Of a stretch of 64,000 bases of DNA, positions 1 to 8,663 are shown in pieces (the first letter of the stretch is position 1; each line of letters opens with the position of its first letter). Under the pieces are notes generated by a model that was given only the letters and a program-made list of their open reading frames with translations, ran no database searches and had not been told where the DNA came from. This DNA is from an uncultured Lachnospiraceae bacterium (GTDB lineage: Bacteria > Bacillota > Clostridia > Lachnospirales > Lachnospiraceae). The translations under genes were made by a program, and so were the position numbers. The DNA lies in the NCBI GenBank assembly GCA_900554415.1, contig USGU01000010.1, positions 11,138 through 75,137 of the forward strand. The letters run 5' to 3'.

Positions 1-34
1 CCGTTGGAGTTCAGGCGGTTGTCAAAATAGGAGT

Positions 35-1027
35 CTATTGATTCAATTTTGTTTTGTGGACCAGTTGTTCTAACGCAGTGATGTCTTTTCCAACATCTTT
101 GATGTTCTGCCCTGCGTATTTGGAAGCGTCATCTGCGGTTACGGTCAGTGTCTGGGAAACACCATCCAAAGTGTATTCATAGGTGAGTTCGCCAAGGTTT
201 CCTATTTCTGCCAGCAGGATGTAGGCATATGCATGTAAATGTTCTTCCAGTTCTTCTTTTTGAGAAGCCGGAAAATCATTTGCGAAGAACATCGTCCAGC
301 TATAAGGTTCGGTAGTTGTCTGCAGTTCATTTGTGAAATTACCGGTGTAACTTATCATATTTAAGGTAGTAACTAATTTACCGTTTTGCGGCATACCTCC
401 AACGTAAGGATTATAGTTGGCATTCAGTGCTGCCGTGAGCGGTGAAATTTTCATTCCATCTGCCCAGACAATCTGGTCTCCGATCCAGACTTGCTTAATG
501 TCTTGTGCTGACTGGAAAGTTTCCTCAAAGGAACGGTTGTAAAAAAGACTTTTCTCTACGGTGCGGATGGCGATTTTTACAACGCCATCTGATTCTGTAA
601 TTTTGACATGTTGGATTCCGGAATCAGAGGTACTCTGACCGTTGATATGCAGTTCGTTTTCCGCCACATCAAGAGAGTAATTTAAATATTCCGCATTCAC
701 ATAGCTTCCAATGAGAAAATATTTTGCCATGACACTGAAAAAAGCAATGACAAAAATAAAGATAGAAACTACGAGAATTATTTTTTGATTATGCTTCTTA
801 GTTTTCTTTAAGAAATCAATTTCTTTCTTGTCTGCTGTTTCTATATCTTCTTCTGCTATGGGATTCTTCATAGAAAGATATTTCTTATTACAGCTTTCAC
901 ATGAGTTTAAATGATTTTCGATGAGTGTATTTGTTACAGGACTCGTCAGGTTGTCTATATATAATGGTAAAATATCATTCACTACTTCACATGGAAGCGT
1001 TGTATTATTCTTGTTCTCAAACATCAT
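35..1027 (-). CDS. Zinc-finger anti-sigma factor, membrane anchored
   Basis: Predicted anti-sigma factor of 330 residues that would hold the neighbouring ECF sigma factor at the membrane. The N-terminus carries a zinc-finger-type pattern (Cys near residue 13, then HLNSCESC at about 38-45). One hydrophobic segment follows at about 83-105, and a long extracellular part (about 220 residues) probably senses the signal. The start ATG (1027) overlaps the sigma stop codon as ATGA, so the two are translationally coupled; a GGAGG lies upstream, and a second in-frame ATG follows directly. Family membership is inferred from the finger, topology and partnership. The extracellular domain is not one I recognise with certainty. 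Confidence 0.8.
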   Translation of the reverse strand: MMFENKNNTTLPCEVVNDILPLYIDNLTSPVTNTLIENHLNSCESCNKKYLSMKNPIAEEDIETADKKEIDFLKKTKKHNQKIILVVSIFIFVIAFFSVMAKYFLIGSYVNAEYLNYSLDVAENELHINGQSTSDSGIQHVKITESDGVVKIAIRTVEKSLFYNRSFEETFQSAQDIKQVWIGDQIVWADGMKISPLTAALNANYNPYVGGMPQNGKLVTTLNMISYTGNFTNELQTTTEPYSWTMFFANDFPASQKEELEEHLHAYAYILLAEIGNLGELTYEYTLDGVSQTLTVTADDASKYAGQNIKDVGKDITALEQLVHKTKLNQ

Positions 1028-1509
1028 GATTCCTCCTTTTTCAAAGTTTTAGCCCGCAGCATTTCTTTGCCTCTGTAAAAGGTTACCCTTGCCCAGTTCT
1101 CAGATTTTTCCATAATTTCTCCGATTTCCTTGAAAGATAGTTCTCCAAATACTCTCAGGTACATGACTTCTCTATAGGGTTCTGGAATAGCGTGTAGCTG
1201 CCTAAGCAGTGTTAAATGTTTATCTTTTGCAAGATAGTCATCCTCGGCTGAGGTGGAGGTTGTTTCAATTTGCTCCCAATCCTCATGAACAGGATTTTTC
1301 CGGAAATGGGCTGCCAGTTGATTCTTGGCAATGGCACATAGCCATGTTGAAACTTTGCATGAGCCATCAAATTTCTCGCTGCATCGAATTGCTTGATAAA
1401 ATGTCTCTTGTGTAATTTCTTCCGCAATATCTTCGTTTCTTATTCTGGCAAATATATAACGGTAAACCATGGAAGCATATTGCTGATAGATTTCATCCAT
1501 AGACTGCAT
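1024..1509 (-). CDS. ECF RNA polymerase sigma factor
   Basis: Sigma-70 family, extracytoplasmic-function group, 161 residues from the chosen start. Region 2 is visible in the first 70 residues (YQQYASMVYRYIFARIRN, then the EEITQETF pattern), and region 4 at the C-terminus (PYREVMYLRVFGELSFKEIG with a helix-turn-helix). The open frame extends upstream to 1596. However, an AAAGGAGG motif six to seven bases before the ATG at 1509 (MQSMDEIYQQ) makes that the likely start, and the extra 29 residues have no sigma-like content. It overlaps the anti-sigma gene by four bases, so the pair forms an operon. A TGTAAC-type motif upstream may be its own promoter. Confidence 0.9.
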   Translation of the reverse strand: MQSMDEIYQQYASMVYRYIFARIRNEDIAEEITQETFYQAIRCSEKFDGSCKVSTWLCAIAKNQLAAHFRKNPVHEDWEQIETTSTSAEDDYLAKDKHLTLLRQLHAIPEPYREVMYLRVFGELSFKEIGEIMEKSENWARVTFYRGKEMLRAKTLKKEES

Positions 1510-1617
1510 GGCGCCCCTCCTTTCTGCAAAATTATCTTTCAACCATTTTTGAATAAGCTCATATGAACTTAACCTTTTTACTTTGTTTTCATACATTAAT
1601 GCAAATTATCATGTTTT

Positions 1618-1624
1618 CGTTACA
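1618..1624 (-). promoter_or_regulatory. Possible ECF-type -35 element (TGTAACG on minus strand)
   Basis: On the minus strand a TGTAACG motif lies about 110 bases upstream of the sigma factor start. ECF sigma factors commonly recognise AAC-containing -35 elements and autoregulate. No -10 could be fixed with confidence, so this is only a suggestion. Confidence 0.25.
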
Positions 1625-1834
1625 GAAAATAAAAATTTTATCTGTGATAATCAATTTCTGACATTGGATCATGACCTTTTCTGTTAAGGTATATCTATTA
1701 TAGTATGGAGGCACTCATTTTTAAAGTTACTATGAAATGAAATAGTGCTAGTAATCCGATTTTCCAAAATACAATGGACAGTATTGTTTTTTCTGTGTTA
1801 AGATAAATAATATCACAAATAAAGTGGGGGTGAC

Positions 1835-2440
1835 ATGATGCTGAAAAATAAACTAGCAATCGATAATTCGGCAGACCTTGCACGGGAAGAAGAACGGATA
1901 AGTAAGAAAAAGGCGGCAGAGCTATTTGAACAGGGAATTCTAGATAATCTGGAGGCAGGAAAATTTGCTTCATTGCAAGTGATTCATAAATATTTGTTTG
2001 AGGATATCTATGAATTTGCAGGAAAAGTCCGGACCGTAAATCTTGCAAAAGGAAGTTTTCGTTTTGCGCCACTTATTTATCTGGATGCGGCTCTTGAAAA
2101 TATTGATAAAATGCCGCAGTCTGATTTTGATGAGATAGTAGAAAAATACGTAGAGATGAATATTGCACACCCATTCAGAGAGGGCAATGGACGAAGTACC
2201 CGCATTTGGCTGGACCATATGCTGAAAAATGAAATTGGCAGGGTCATTGACTGGAGCAAAGTAGATAAGGAGGACTATTTGCTTGCCATGGAACGAAGTC
2301 CAATCAAAGATATAGAAATAAAATATTTGTTGAAAAATGCATTGACCGATAAGATTGACAGCAGGGATATATATATGAAGGGAATTGACCATAGTTATTA
2401 CTACGAAGGTTACACCACATTTAAAATAGATGAGTTGTAA
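1835..2440 (+). CDS. Fic family protein, class III (C-terminal inhibitory motif)
   Basis: Fic-domain protein of 201 residues, predicted to transfer AMP or a related group from a nucleotide to a target hydroxyl. The canonical motif HPFREGNGRSTR is at residues 112-123, with the catalytic His at 112. At the C-terminus S187-YYY-E191-G192 matches the [S/T]xxxE[G/N] inhibitory motif, whose Glu blocks ATP gamma-phosphate positioning. The C-terminal location is the class III arrangement (as in Neisseria NmFic), so no separate antitoxin gene is needed and none is seen. Two tandem ATGs follow a GGGGGTG. A terminator follows. The target is unknown. Confidence 0.92.
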   Translation: MMLKNKLAIDNSADLAREEERISKKKAAELFEQGILDNLEAGKFASLQVIHKYLFEDIYEFAGKVRTVNLAKGSFRFAPLIYLDAALENIDKMPQSDFDEIVEKYVEMNIAHPFREGNGRSTRIWLDHMLKNEIGRVIDWSKVDKEDYLLAMERSPIKDIEIKYLLKNALTDKIDSRDIYMKGIDHSYYYEGYTTFKIDEL

Positions 2441-2461
2441 AAGAAGAAAAATGTAGTTGGA

Positions 2462-2493
2462 AGGTGGCAGATGAGAAATTTGCCATCTTTTTT
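2462..2493 (+). terminator. Rho-independent terminator after the Fic gene
   Basis: AGGTGGCA pairs with TGCCATCT (8 bp, one G-U) across an 11-base loop and is followed by a T-run. Confidence 0.6.
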
Positions 2494-2513
2494 ATAAATT
2501 TTGTGTTTTCCTA

Positions 2514-2544
2514 TTGACCTTCCACCTTATGGAAGCTGTATAAC
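2514..2544 (+). promoter_or_regulatory. MerR-type promoter/operator (19-bp spacer)
   Basis: TTGACC (2514-2519) and TATAAC (2539-2544) are separated by 19 bp, the over-long spacing typical of promoters activated by MerR proteins through DNA distortion. A perfect inverted repeat, CTTCCA-5-TGGAAG (2519-2535), lies in the spacer. It precedes the MerR gene, so autoregulation is likely. Confidence 0.75.
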
Positions 2545-2586
2545 GAAGGCACATCGAAACAGTTATCAGAAAGTGGAGGCTTGCAT

Positions 2587-3228
2587 ATGAAGATTAAGCA
2601 GGTTGAGGAATTGGTAGGAATTACCAGTAAGAATATCCGGTTTTATGAAAGTCAGGGTCTGCTCATACCGGAAAGGGCAGAGAACGGATACCGGGAGTAT
2701 CGGCAGAAGAATATTGACACATTAAAGAAGATTAAACTTTTGCGAAAGCTTGGTGTATCGGTAGACGAAATAAAATCCGTATTAGATGAAAGCGTATCTT
2801 TGGAAGAATGTCTGGAGCGCCATATTGATATTCTGGAAAAAGAACGTGAGAATCTTGCCAATATGCAACAGCTTACTGATGCAATTTTACAGAGGAAATG
2901 CACGGTAAATACGCTGGAAACCGATGAGTGGCTGGAGGAGATGGAGCGAATGGAAAAGGAGGGTATAGATTTTGTGAATCTGAGCAAAGTTGATATTCAT
3001 ATGAAGAAAAAAACGGGAGCCGTTATAGGCGGTGTAGTGATGATGCTATTCATGGTATTTATGATTGGGATGATTTTGTGGGGAAATAGTATGGACCCGA
3101 TTCCGGCCGGGCTTCTGCTGTTTCTGATAGCAATTCCAACGGTAATGATGATTGCTATCATGGTTGTGTTGCGGAGCAGATTAAAAGAGATTGAAGGAGG
3201 AGAAGAAGATGAAGCTTCTAAGTATTAA
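2587..3228 (+). CDS. MerR family regulator with C-terminal membrane segments
   Basis: 213 residues. The N-terminal winged helix starts MKIKQVEELVGITSKNIRFY and runs into the GLLIPERAENGYREY wing typical of MerR proteins. A coiled-coil dimerisation helix follows (about 75-125), and two hydrophobic segments occupy about residues 141-163 and 170-195, so the regulator appears tethered to the membrane. The ATG at 2587 has a GGAGG seven bases upstream; an in-frame TTG at 2581 is too close to it. The promoter upstream has MerR architecture. It overlaps the next gene by 20 bases, so the two are cotranscribed. No effector-binding cysteines are evident, so the signal is unknown. Confidence 0.88.
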   Translation: MKIKQVEELVGITSKNIRFYESQGLLIPERAENGYREYRQKNIDTLKKIKLLRKLGVSVDEIKSVLDESVSLEECLERHIDILEKERENLANMQQLTDAILQRKCTVNTLETDEWLEEMERMEKEGIDFVNLSKVDIHMKKKTGAVIGGVVMMLFMVFMIGMILWGNSMDPIPAGLLLFLIAIPTVMMIAIMVVLRSRLKEIEGGEEDEASKY

Positions 3229-3526
3229 TTATATTCCGGGAAAAGAGATTGACGCACTGGGGCTGGTAAAAGGGACGGTAGTCCAGACGAAAAATGTGGG
3301 ACGTGATTTTATGGCAGGCATGAAAACTCTGGTTGGTGGTGAGATTGTGGGTTATACAGAAATGTTGAATGAAGCACGTCAGATTGCCACGAAGCGTATG
3401 GTGGATGAGGCAAAAGAATTGGGAGCTGATGCGGTGATTGATATTAAGTATGGTTCTTCACAGGTGATGGCTGGGGCAGCAGAAGTAATTGCTTACGGAA
3501 CAGCAGTGAAGATACTGGAAAAATAA
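3209..3526 (+). CDS. YbjQ/UPF0145 family protein
   Basis: Small protein (105 residues) matching the YbjQ/UPF0145 (heavy-metal-binding-like) fold: an N-terminal strand with INYIPGKEI, GLVKGTVVQTKNVGRDFMAGMK, then EARQIATKRMVDEAKELGADAVIDIKY, and a final VIAYGTAVKI. The family often oligomerises, and its function is not established. The ATG at 3209 has an AAGGAGG ending eight bases upstream and overlaps the end of the MerR gene, implying translational coupling. An upstream in-frame TTG (3191) lacks such support. A terminator follows. Confidence 0.85.
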   Translation: MKLLSINYIPGKEIDALGLVKGTVVQTKNVGRDFMAGMKTLVGGEIVGYTEMLNEARQIATKRMVDEAKELGADAVIDIKYGSSQVMAGAAEVIAYGTAVKILEK

Positions 3527-3569
3527 AATAAGAAAACATCATAATTGTTATGAGTATGTAGACGGGAAA

Positions 3570-3601
3570 GTTGCCGCAGGATTGCGGCAGCTTTTTTTTT
3601 T
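3570..3601 (+). terminator. Rho-independent terminator
   Basis: A nine-base-pair stem, GTTGCCGCA paired with TGCGGCAGC around a GGAT loop, is followed by a run of ten T. It closes the merR-ybjQ operon. Confidence 0.9.
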
Positions 3602-3647
3602 GAAAAGTATATGAAAAAAATTCTCAAAACAAAGATGGCATTTTTAA

Positions 3648-3677
3648 TTGACAAAATATATCAAAAGTTGATAGTAT
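3648..3677 (+). promoter_or_regulatory. Likely sigma-A promoter for the surface protein gene
   Basis: TTGACA (3648-3653), an 18-bp spacer and TAGTAT (3672-3677) lie about 118 bases upstream of the surface protein ATG. Confidence 0.5.
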
Positions 3678-3794
3678 TACATAATGAAAGTTAGAACTTA
3701 CTAACAAACTATCACATAGTATGTCACGGAAGGAGGATAGTTTCAAATAAAACGAAATTCTAATTGAATTGATAGAAAAAACAAGGAGGGAATT

Positions 3795-6623
3795 ATGAGA
3801 AAAATCTGGAAAAAAATAACGTCGTTAGTATTAGCAGTGTTACTTGTTCTGCCAACAATGGTTTCTCCGGTACTTGCAGCAGAAAAGGAAGCACCGGCAG
3901 AAGTGAAATCCTGCACATCTAATGGATTTATGACAGAGTATCTTGCTTTGGAATTTGAAGATACTGACTGGATGAACAGTATTAGCAGTGTGACGGTAAA
4001 TGACACACAATACACCAAAGGAACGATTAGTAGTTGGGGAGGTGACAGTGACGTATGGGAAGTAGGTTCTGTTACAGGAGCTTATGGAAGTTATACAGCA
4101 CTGAAGCTTGTGAGCCCGACATCCTATCCTGCGACAATCAAAATTTCAGCAACAGGATATGAGAATCTTGAATTGAAGGTTACAAAGAATACATCTTCTT
4201 ATCCATATACATATATTGCTACAGTGAACAAGACATCTTCAGGAGAAACACCTGCACCTGCCGAACCATCTAAGATTCAGCTGAGTCAGGTCAGCATTGG
4301 AACCGATTTCTTTGGGAATGACTGGGAACTTTCTTTTGTAAATGCAGATGGATATGTATCTACAATTACCGGAGTGATTGTAAATGGAGAAGCCTGGGAA
4401 GCAACTTCATTTAGCCCGTCTGTAGGTGGAAAATATTATAAGAACAGCTCTGACAATAAACTGGTGTTCGCAGCAAAAAATTTTGCGGCAAGTGAATCAA
4501 TTCCGGTATTGAAAAGTGGAGATGTAATTACAATTACGGCAAATGGATACGAAGATTTGACTTTTAAGTTTGTAATTGATACAAATGGGAAAGCAAGTTT
4601 GCAGGAAGATGATGGACAAGGTGACCCATATGAACTTCATGTAAAAATTGATGGTACTTTTGAAGCCGCCATCGTGGGACAGAAAGATTATGACGGTGTG
4701 TCCAGTGCCACGGTAAGTGGTTCAAGCAGCAATAAGAACAGTGCAGTAAAGGTTTACGGTGCACTGACTGAAAAAGGAACAGAGCCGGCTGAAAGCGACT
4801 GGGAAGAATTAGATAATACAGCAAAAATTAATCTGAACGGAAGCAAATGCAGCGTGAGCATTGTACCGGATACAGCAAAGGGAACAGCGGAAGACAGTGA
4901 CAGTGGAATGGAAGGCGTTTATATGACAATCAGCAGTGATTTGACGCTTAACGGAACACCAAAAGATGCAGGTTCCTATCTGATTTCGGTATCGATTACC
5001 GATATGCAGGGCCGTACAGCAGTCAGCAATTCACTTCCGTTCCGGATTTACACCGGTGAAGAAACATTAGTAGACCAGATTAAGAAAGAAAATTTGAGAC
5101 AATTTGCAAATGGACTCTATGCATGGGATATTATGGAGCCGTGGGCAATTAAGAACTTTGGAAGTAATGTGGAAGGCGAAACAGAAAGTGTTCGTGTTCC
5201 GGCAGATTTGGAAGTGTGGTATGGTTCTCATGAGAGTGGAATATATGGATATCTTGGATATGATTTACCGTGGAAACAGGTGCTGAGCGGAGATATTCCA
5301 CAGACACTTTATATTCCGGCTGGCTGCAATCTTACAATCGAAAACATGGAAATTTTAAGCAGTGTACATATTATTGTAGAAAATGGTGGAAAACTTACTT
5401 TATCTGATTCTGTAGTACAGGGCATTATTGATGTACAAAATGGCGGTACATTTTCTATGAATTATGATGCTTATAACAGTAGATTTACTACGGGTGCTTC
5501 TGTTTGTGGACAGATTCGTCTGGCAGATGGAGCAATTCTGGAAAATGCAGCCATTTATTCTCATGCAAATTATCTTGCAAATGGAGATTTGAAAGACCGT
5601 ACTACATCGGAACCAGTGGTAACTGCAACTGGAAATGTTATAATTAAAGGCAATGTATTTATTCAGGGTGATGAAGCAGGAAGTGAAATTGGACAGACTG
5701 CGTTACGTGTAAAAGATGGCACCTTGACACTGGAAGACGGAGCAACACTTGCTGCATTTGGCGGCGGTGGAAATGTACTCCTTTATGCAGAAGGTGGAGC
5801 TGCTCTGGAATTGGATAATGGAGTTGTTACAGGAAATGGTAAGCTGATTACAGTTGGTGGTGATGTACTCTGGGGCAACGGAGGAACTGCCGTCAAAGGA
5901 AATGGAGTTATTTCTACAAGTGAATCATTCCTTCAGGGGTCAACCTCACGTACTTCTAAAAATGCAGAGCCGGGAAAAGCAACAGATGGTAACGTAAAAG
6001 TGACAAGTGCAAAAAGACATGTAGAAGATGGTACACAAATTGGAAATGAAGTACAGGATGACCCATTGGAAGATTTGTACTGGAAGACCGGAATTGATGC
6101 AACACCAAACCTTGGTGTATATGAAACAGAGCAGGCAACAAACAGTTTTGCAATAGTAGAAATTCCAGATGCTGTTTATACAGGAGAAGACTTAAGACCA
6201 AATATCGTTGTGAAAGATGAAGAACTGGTTCTTACAGAAGGAACAGATTACACACTTTCTTTCCTGAAAGAAGATGGAACAGAAGTGACGGGTGAACTGA
6301 AAGAAGCCGGAACTTATACTGTAGTTGTAAACGGTATTGGAAATTATGCCGGACTTTCACAGAGAGCAACTTTTACAATTAAACAGGAAACACCAAATCC
6401 GGACAACGGAAACACGAATCCGGATAATGGAAATACCAATCCGGGAAATACAACCAATAATAACGGAAATGGAAACAATAAGAATACTGGCGCAAAGACA
6501 GCAAACACATCTAAGAGTGTTCAGACTGGTGACAGCAGTAATTTCATATTGTGGATTTCGTTGATGGCACTGGCTTGCGGAGCTGTTGCGGGAGTAATGT
6601 TAGTCGGTAAAAAGCATAAATAG
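3795..6623 (+). CDS. Large secreted surface protein with QTGD sorting signal
   Basis: 942 residues. A signal peptide occupies about 1-29 (cleavage after VSPVLA-A). Two segments resembling the hemoglobin-interacting/DUF1533 domain follow (about 35-140 and 155-265, with SVTVNDTQYTKG and VIVNGEAWEAT). The middle contains short beta-repeats (about 500-740, GNVIIKGNVFIQG, DGTLTLEDGATL) suggesting a beta-helix. An Ig-like repeat follows (about 775-850), then an Asn/Gly/Pro-rich spacer. The end is a cell-wall sorting signal: SVQTGDSS (Q910), a hydrophobic span and KKHK, a QTGD-type LPXTG variant common in this group. The ATG has AAGGAGGG upstream. The ligand is unknown; haem or haemoprotein binding is only suggested by the DUF1533-like segments. 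Confidence 0.8.
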   Translation: MRKIWKKITSLVLAVLLVLPTMVSPVLAAEKEAPAEVKSCTSNGFMTEYLALEFEDTDWMNSISSVTVNDTQYTKGTISSWGGDSDVWEVGSVTGAYGSYTALKLVSPTSYPATIKISATGYENLELKVTKNTSSYPYTYIATVNKTSSGETPAPAEPSKIQLSQVSIGTDFFGNDWELSFVNADGYVSTITGVIVNGEAWEATSFSPSVGGKYYKNSSDNKLVFAAKNFAASESIPVLKSGDVITITANGYEDLTFKFVIDTNGKASLQEDDGQGDPYELHVKIDGTFEAAIVGQKDYDGVSSATVSGSSSNKNSAVKVYGALTEKGTEPAESDWEELDNTAKINLNGSKCSVSIVPDTAKGTAEDSDSGMEGVYMTISSDLTLNGTPKDAGSYLISVSITDMQGRTAVSNSLPFRIYTGEETLVDQIKKENLRQFANGLYAWDIMEPWAIKNFGSNVEGETESVRVPADLEVWYGSHESGIYGYLGYDLPWKQVLSGDIPQTLYIPAGCNLTIENMEILSSVHIIVENGGKLTLSDSVVQGIIDVQNGGTFSMNYDAYNSRFTTGASVCGQIRLADGAILENAAIYSHANYLANGDLKDRTTSEPVVTATGNVIIKGNVFIQGDEAGSEIGQTALRVKDGTLTLEDGATLAAFGGGGNVLLYAEGGAALELDNGVVTGNGKLITVGGDVLWGNGGTAVKGNGVISTSESFLQGSTSRTSKNAEPGKATDGNVKVTSAKRHVEDGTQIGNEVQDDPLEDLYWKTGIDATPNLGVYETEQATNSFAIVEIPDAVYTGEDLRPNIVVKDEELVLTEGTDYTLSFLKEDGTEVTGELKEAGTYTVVVNGIGNYAGLSQRATFTIKQETPNPDNGNTNPDNGNTNPGNTTNNNGNGNNKNTGAKTANTSKSVQTGDSSNFILWISLMALACGAVAGVMLVGKKHK

Positions 6624-6796
6624 AGAAGATAAAATATAGAAAAATAAAATATAGTTTAAGAATTGTTTAGGAAAAACCCTCTTGTTTGTTTAATGTGGAT
6701 TGTTAGTATAATCTCAAAATCAGACAGGGGGTTTTTTATTATGGGATTTTATCTTTTAATAGAGCGGTGTTAGTAGGATAATATATTGATAATATG

Positions 6797-6840
6797 AAAA
6801 GGATGTACTATCATCTAAAAAGATGTAGGTACATCCTTTT
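6797..6840 (+). terminator. Strong hairpin, probable bidirectional terminator
   Basis: A perfect 12-bp stem (AAAAGGATGTAC with GTACATCCTTTT) encloses an inner CATCT/AGATG pairing. It separates the surface protein gene from the ABC exporter genes. The T-run is short, so termination strength is uncertain. Confidence 0.6.
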
Positions 6841-6905
6841 GTGTAAACTGCAATACAGCAAAAGGAAATATACTTCTAATAAGACAATATTTCAGAAAGA
6901 GGCAG

Positions 6906-8663
6906 ATGAGCAGGATGGACAGTAATGAGAAGATGAGACAAAAAAACAGCAGCGGATTTCGGGCCGACCATGTTCTTTCTTATTTTAAATTAGAATGGGC
7001 TGCACTGGCAACGGTCACGGTTTCCGGGCTGATTTATAATCTGGGTCTTTTAGCAGGTCCTTGGTTTGAAGGGAAAATGACAGGATGTCTGGTAGACATT
7101 CTGGGAAAGAAAGCAGTATTTAACGATATGCTGATATTGGTGCTTGGATATGTGATTGCAATAGCAGTAGTTCAGGTTTCCAGATATATCAAGCGTTTTT
7201 ATGTGAGACGTTTTGCGAATAACGTAAATCGGAGAATGAAAGGCATCCTTTATGAAAATCTTGTCCATAAGAGCAGGGCAGAATTGGAAGAAGAAGGTGC
7301 CGGAAATGTAATGACGAAAGCTATTTTAGATGTGGATGACTGCGCAGAAGGAATGCGTAAATTTACCACGGAAATTTTTGACACAGGTGTGGCAATGGCA
7401 GCATACGCGGGCATGTTATTATATTATGACTGGCGGCTGGCAATTCTGAGTATGCTGTTTCCACCAGTTTCTTATGTACTGGCAGAAAAGATGAAAACCA
7501 TTGTACAGAGGACAGGAGCTGCTTATAAGCAGCAGTCAGGAATTTTGAGCGCGGCAACCTTAGACAGAGCTTCCAATGCGATTACTTATCGCGTGTATGG
7601 ACGTGAGCAGGAACGGAAAGAAGCTTATGAAAAAAATCTTTCTGACTATGAAAAATCTGCAGTGAAGGCAAACATCTGGAGTGTAGCACTGCCACCGTTA
7701 TATCAGGTTATTTCTATGGGCGGTGTGTTATTTATCTTATATTTTGGAAGCAGAAATGTATTAGGACTTGGATGGAAAATGTGGAATGTGGCAACATTTA
7801 CTACGTTCTTAGCATGCTTTAGCAAATTAGCTGTTAAATCTTCACATGCGGCCAAGCTGTTTAATGCGGTCCACAAAGCACAGGTTTCATGGAAACGAAT
7901 CAAACCGTTAATGAAAGAGGTGGATTCCGATGATGAAAGCCATGTGCAGAAAGCAGAAAATCTCGAAGTTTCCAATTTAAGTTTTGCATATCCCGGAGGC
8001 GAAAAGATTTACGAAAATCTTTCCTTTACAGCAGAACCTGGACAGATTATCGGAGTAACAGGAGCCGTGGCCTGCGGAAAGTCTACGCTTGGAAAAACAT
8101 TTCTCTGCGAATACCCTTATGAGGGAAGTATTAAGTTTGGCGGAAAAGAACTGCGTGATATGGAAAATGCAGTGCAGACAGGAGTAATCGGTTATCTGGG
8201 GCATGACCCGGAATTATTCGATGACAGTATTAAAAATAATGTGCTGCTTGGTGACGAAGCAGATGTGGATACTTATCTCAAGGCAGTTTGTTTTGATGAG
8301 GAAGCAGAGTCTATGGAAGAAGGTGTCGACACCATTGTTGGAAACAGTGGTGTCCGGCTCTCTGGCGGTCAGGCGCAGCGACTTGCACTGGCAAGAACCT
8401 TATGCCATAAGAAACCGGTGCTGATTTTGGATGACCCATTTTCCGCTTTGGACAGAAAAACAGAAGAACAAGTCTTTCAGAATCTGAAGGCTTTGGCAAA
8501 GGACAGTATTGTGCTGATTTTGTCCCACAGACTATATTTATTCCCGGAAATGAATCAGGTAATCTGGATGGAAGATGGGAAGGCAGCAGTTGGCACACAT
8601 GAAAGCATTAAAAAAGCTTATCCAGAATATGCAAAACTTTATGAGGTGCAGGCAGATGCGTAG
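6906..8663 (+). CDS. ABC exporter half-transporter A (degenerate Walker B)
   Basis: 585-residue membrane-ATPase fusion of the ABC exporter type. Six predicted membrane helices fill about residues 35-325; the ATPase domain follows from about 345. Walker A is GAVACGKST, the signature LSGGQAQRLALAR is intact, and the H-loop is SHR. Walker B reads VLILDDP: the catalytic Glu is Asp, so this half's own ATP site is probably the degenerate one. It overlaps the next gene by 8 bases and forms a heterodimer with it. Together the consensus site would use this LSGGQ and the partner's Walker motifs, as in TM287/288-type exporters. The substrate is unknown (multidrug, lipid or peptide). Confidence 0.9.
   Translation: MSRMDSNEKMRQKNSSGFRADHVLSYFKLEWAALATVTVSGLIYNLGLLAGPWFEGKMTGCLVDILGKKAVFNDMLILVLGYVIAIAVVQVSRYIKRFYVRRFANNVNRRMKGILYENLVHKSRAELEEEGAGNVMTKAILDVDDCAEGMRKFTTEIFDTGVAMAAYAGMLLYYDWRLAILSMLFPPVSYVLAEKMKTIVQRTGAAYKQQSGILSAATLDRASNAITYRVYGREQERKEAYEKNLSDYEKSAVKANIWSVALPPLYQVISMGGVLFILYFGSRNVLGLGWKMWNVATFTTFLACFSKLAVKSSHAAKLFNAVHKAQVSWKRIKPLMKEVDSDDESHVQKAENLEVSNLSFAYPGGEKIYENLSFTAEPGQIIGVTGAVACGKSTLGKTFLCEYPYEGSIKFGGKELRDMENAVQTGVIGYLGHDPELFDDSIKNNVLLGDEADVDTYLKAVCFDEEAESMEEGVDTIVGNSGVRLSGGQAQRLALARTLCHKKPVLILDDPFSALDRKTEEQVFQNLKALAKDSIVLILSHRLYLFPEMNQVIWMEDGKAAVGTHESIKKAYPEYAKLYEVQADA

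Noticed and set aside
6670..6740. Terminator from AAAAACCC and GGGTTTTT after the surface protein gene
   Set aside because: The pairing segments are about 50 bases apart and the loop includes a promoter-like TATAAT; the perfect hairpin at 6797-6840 is a better terminator.
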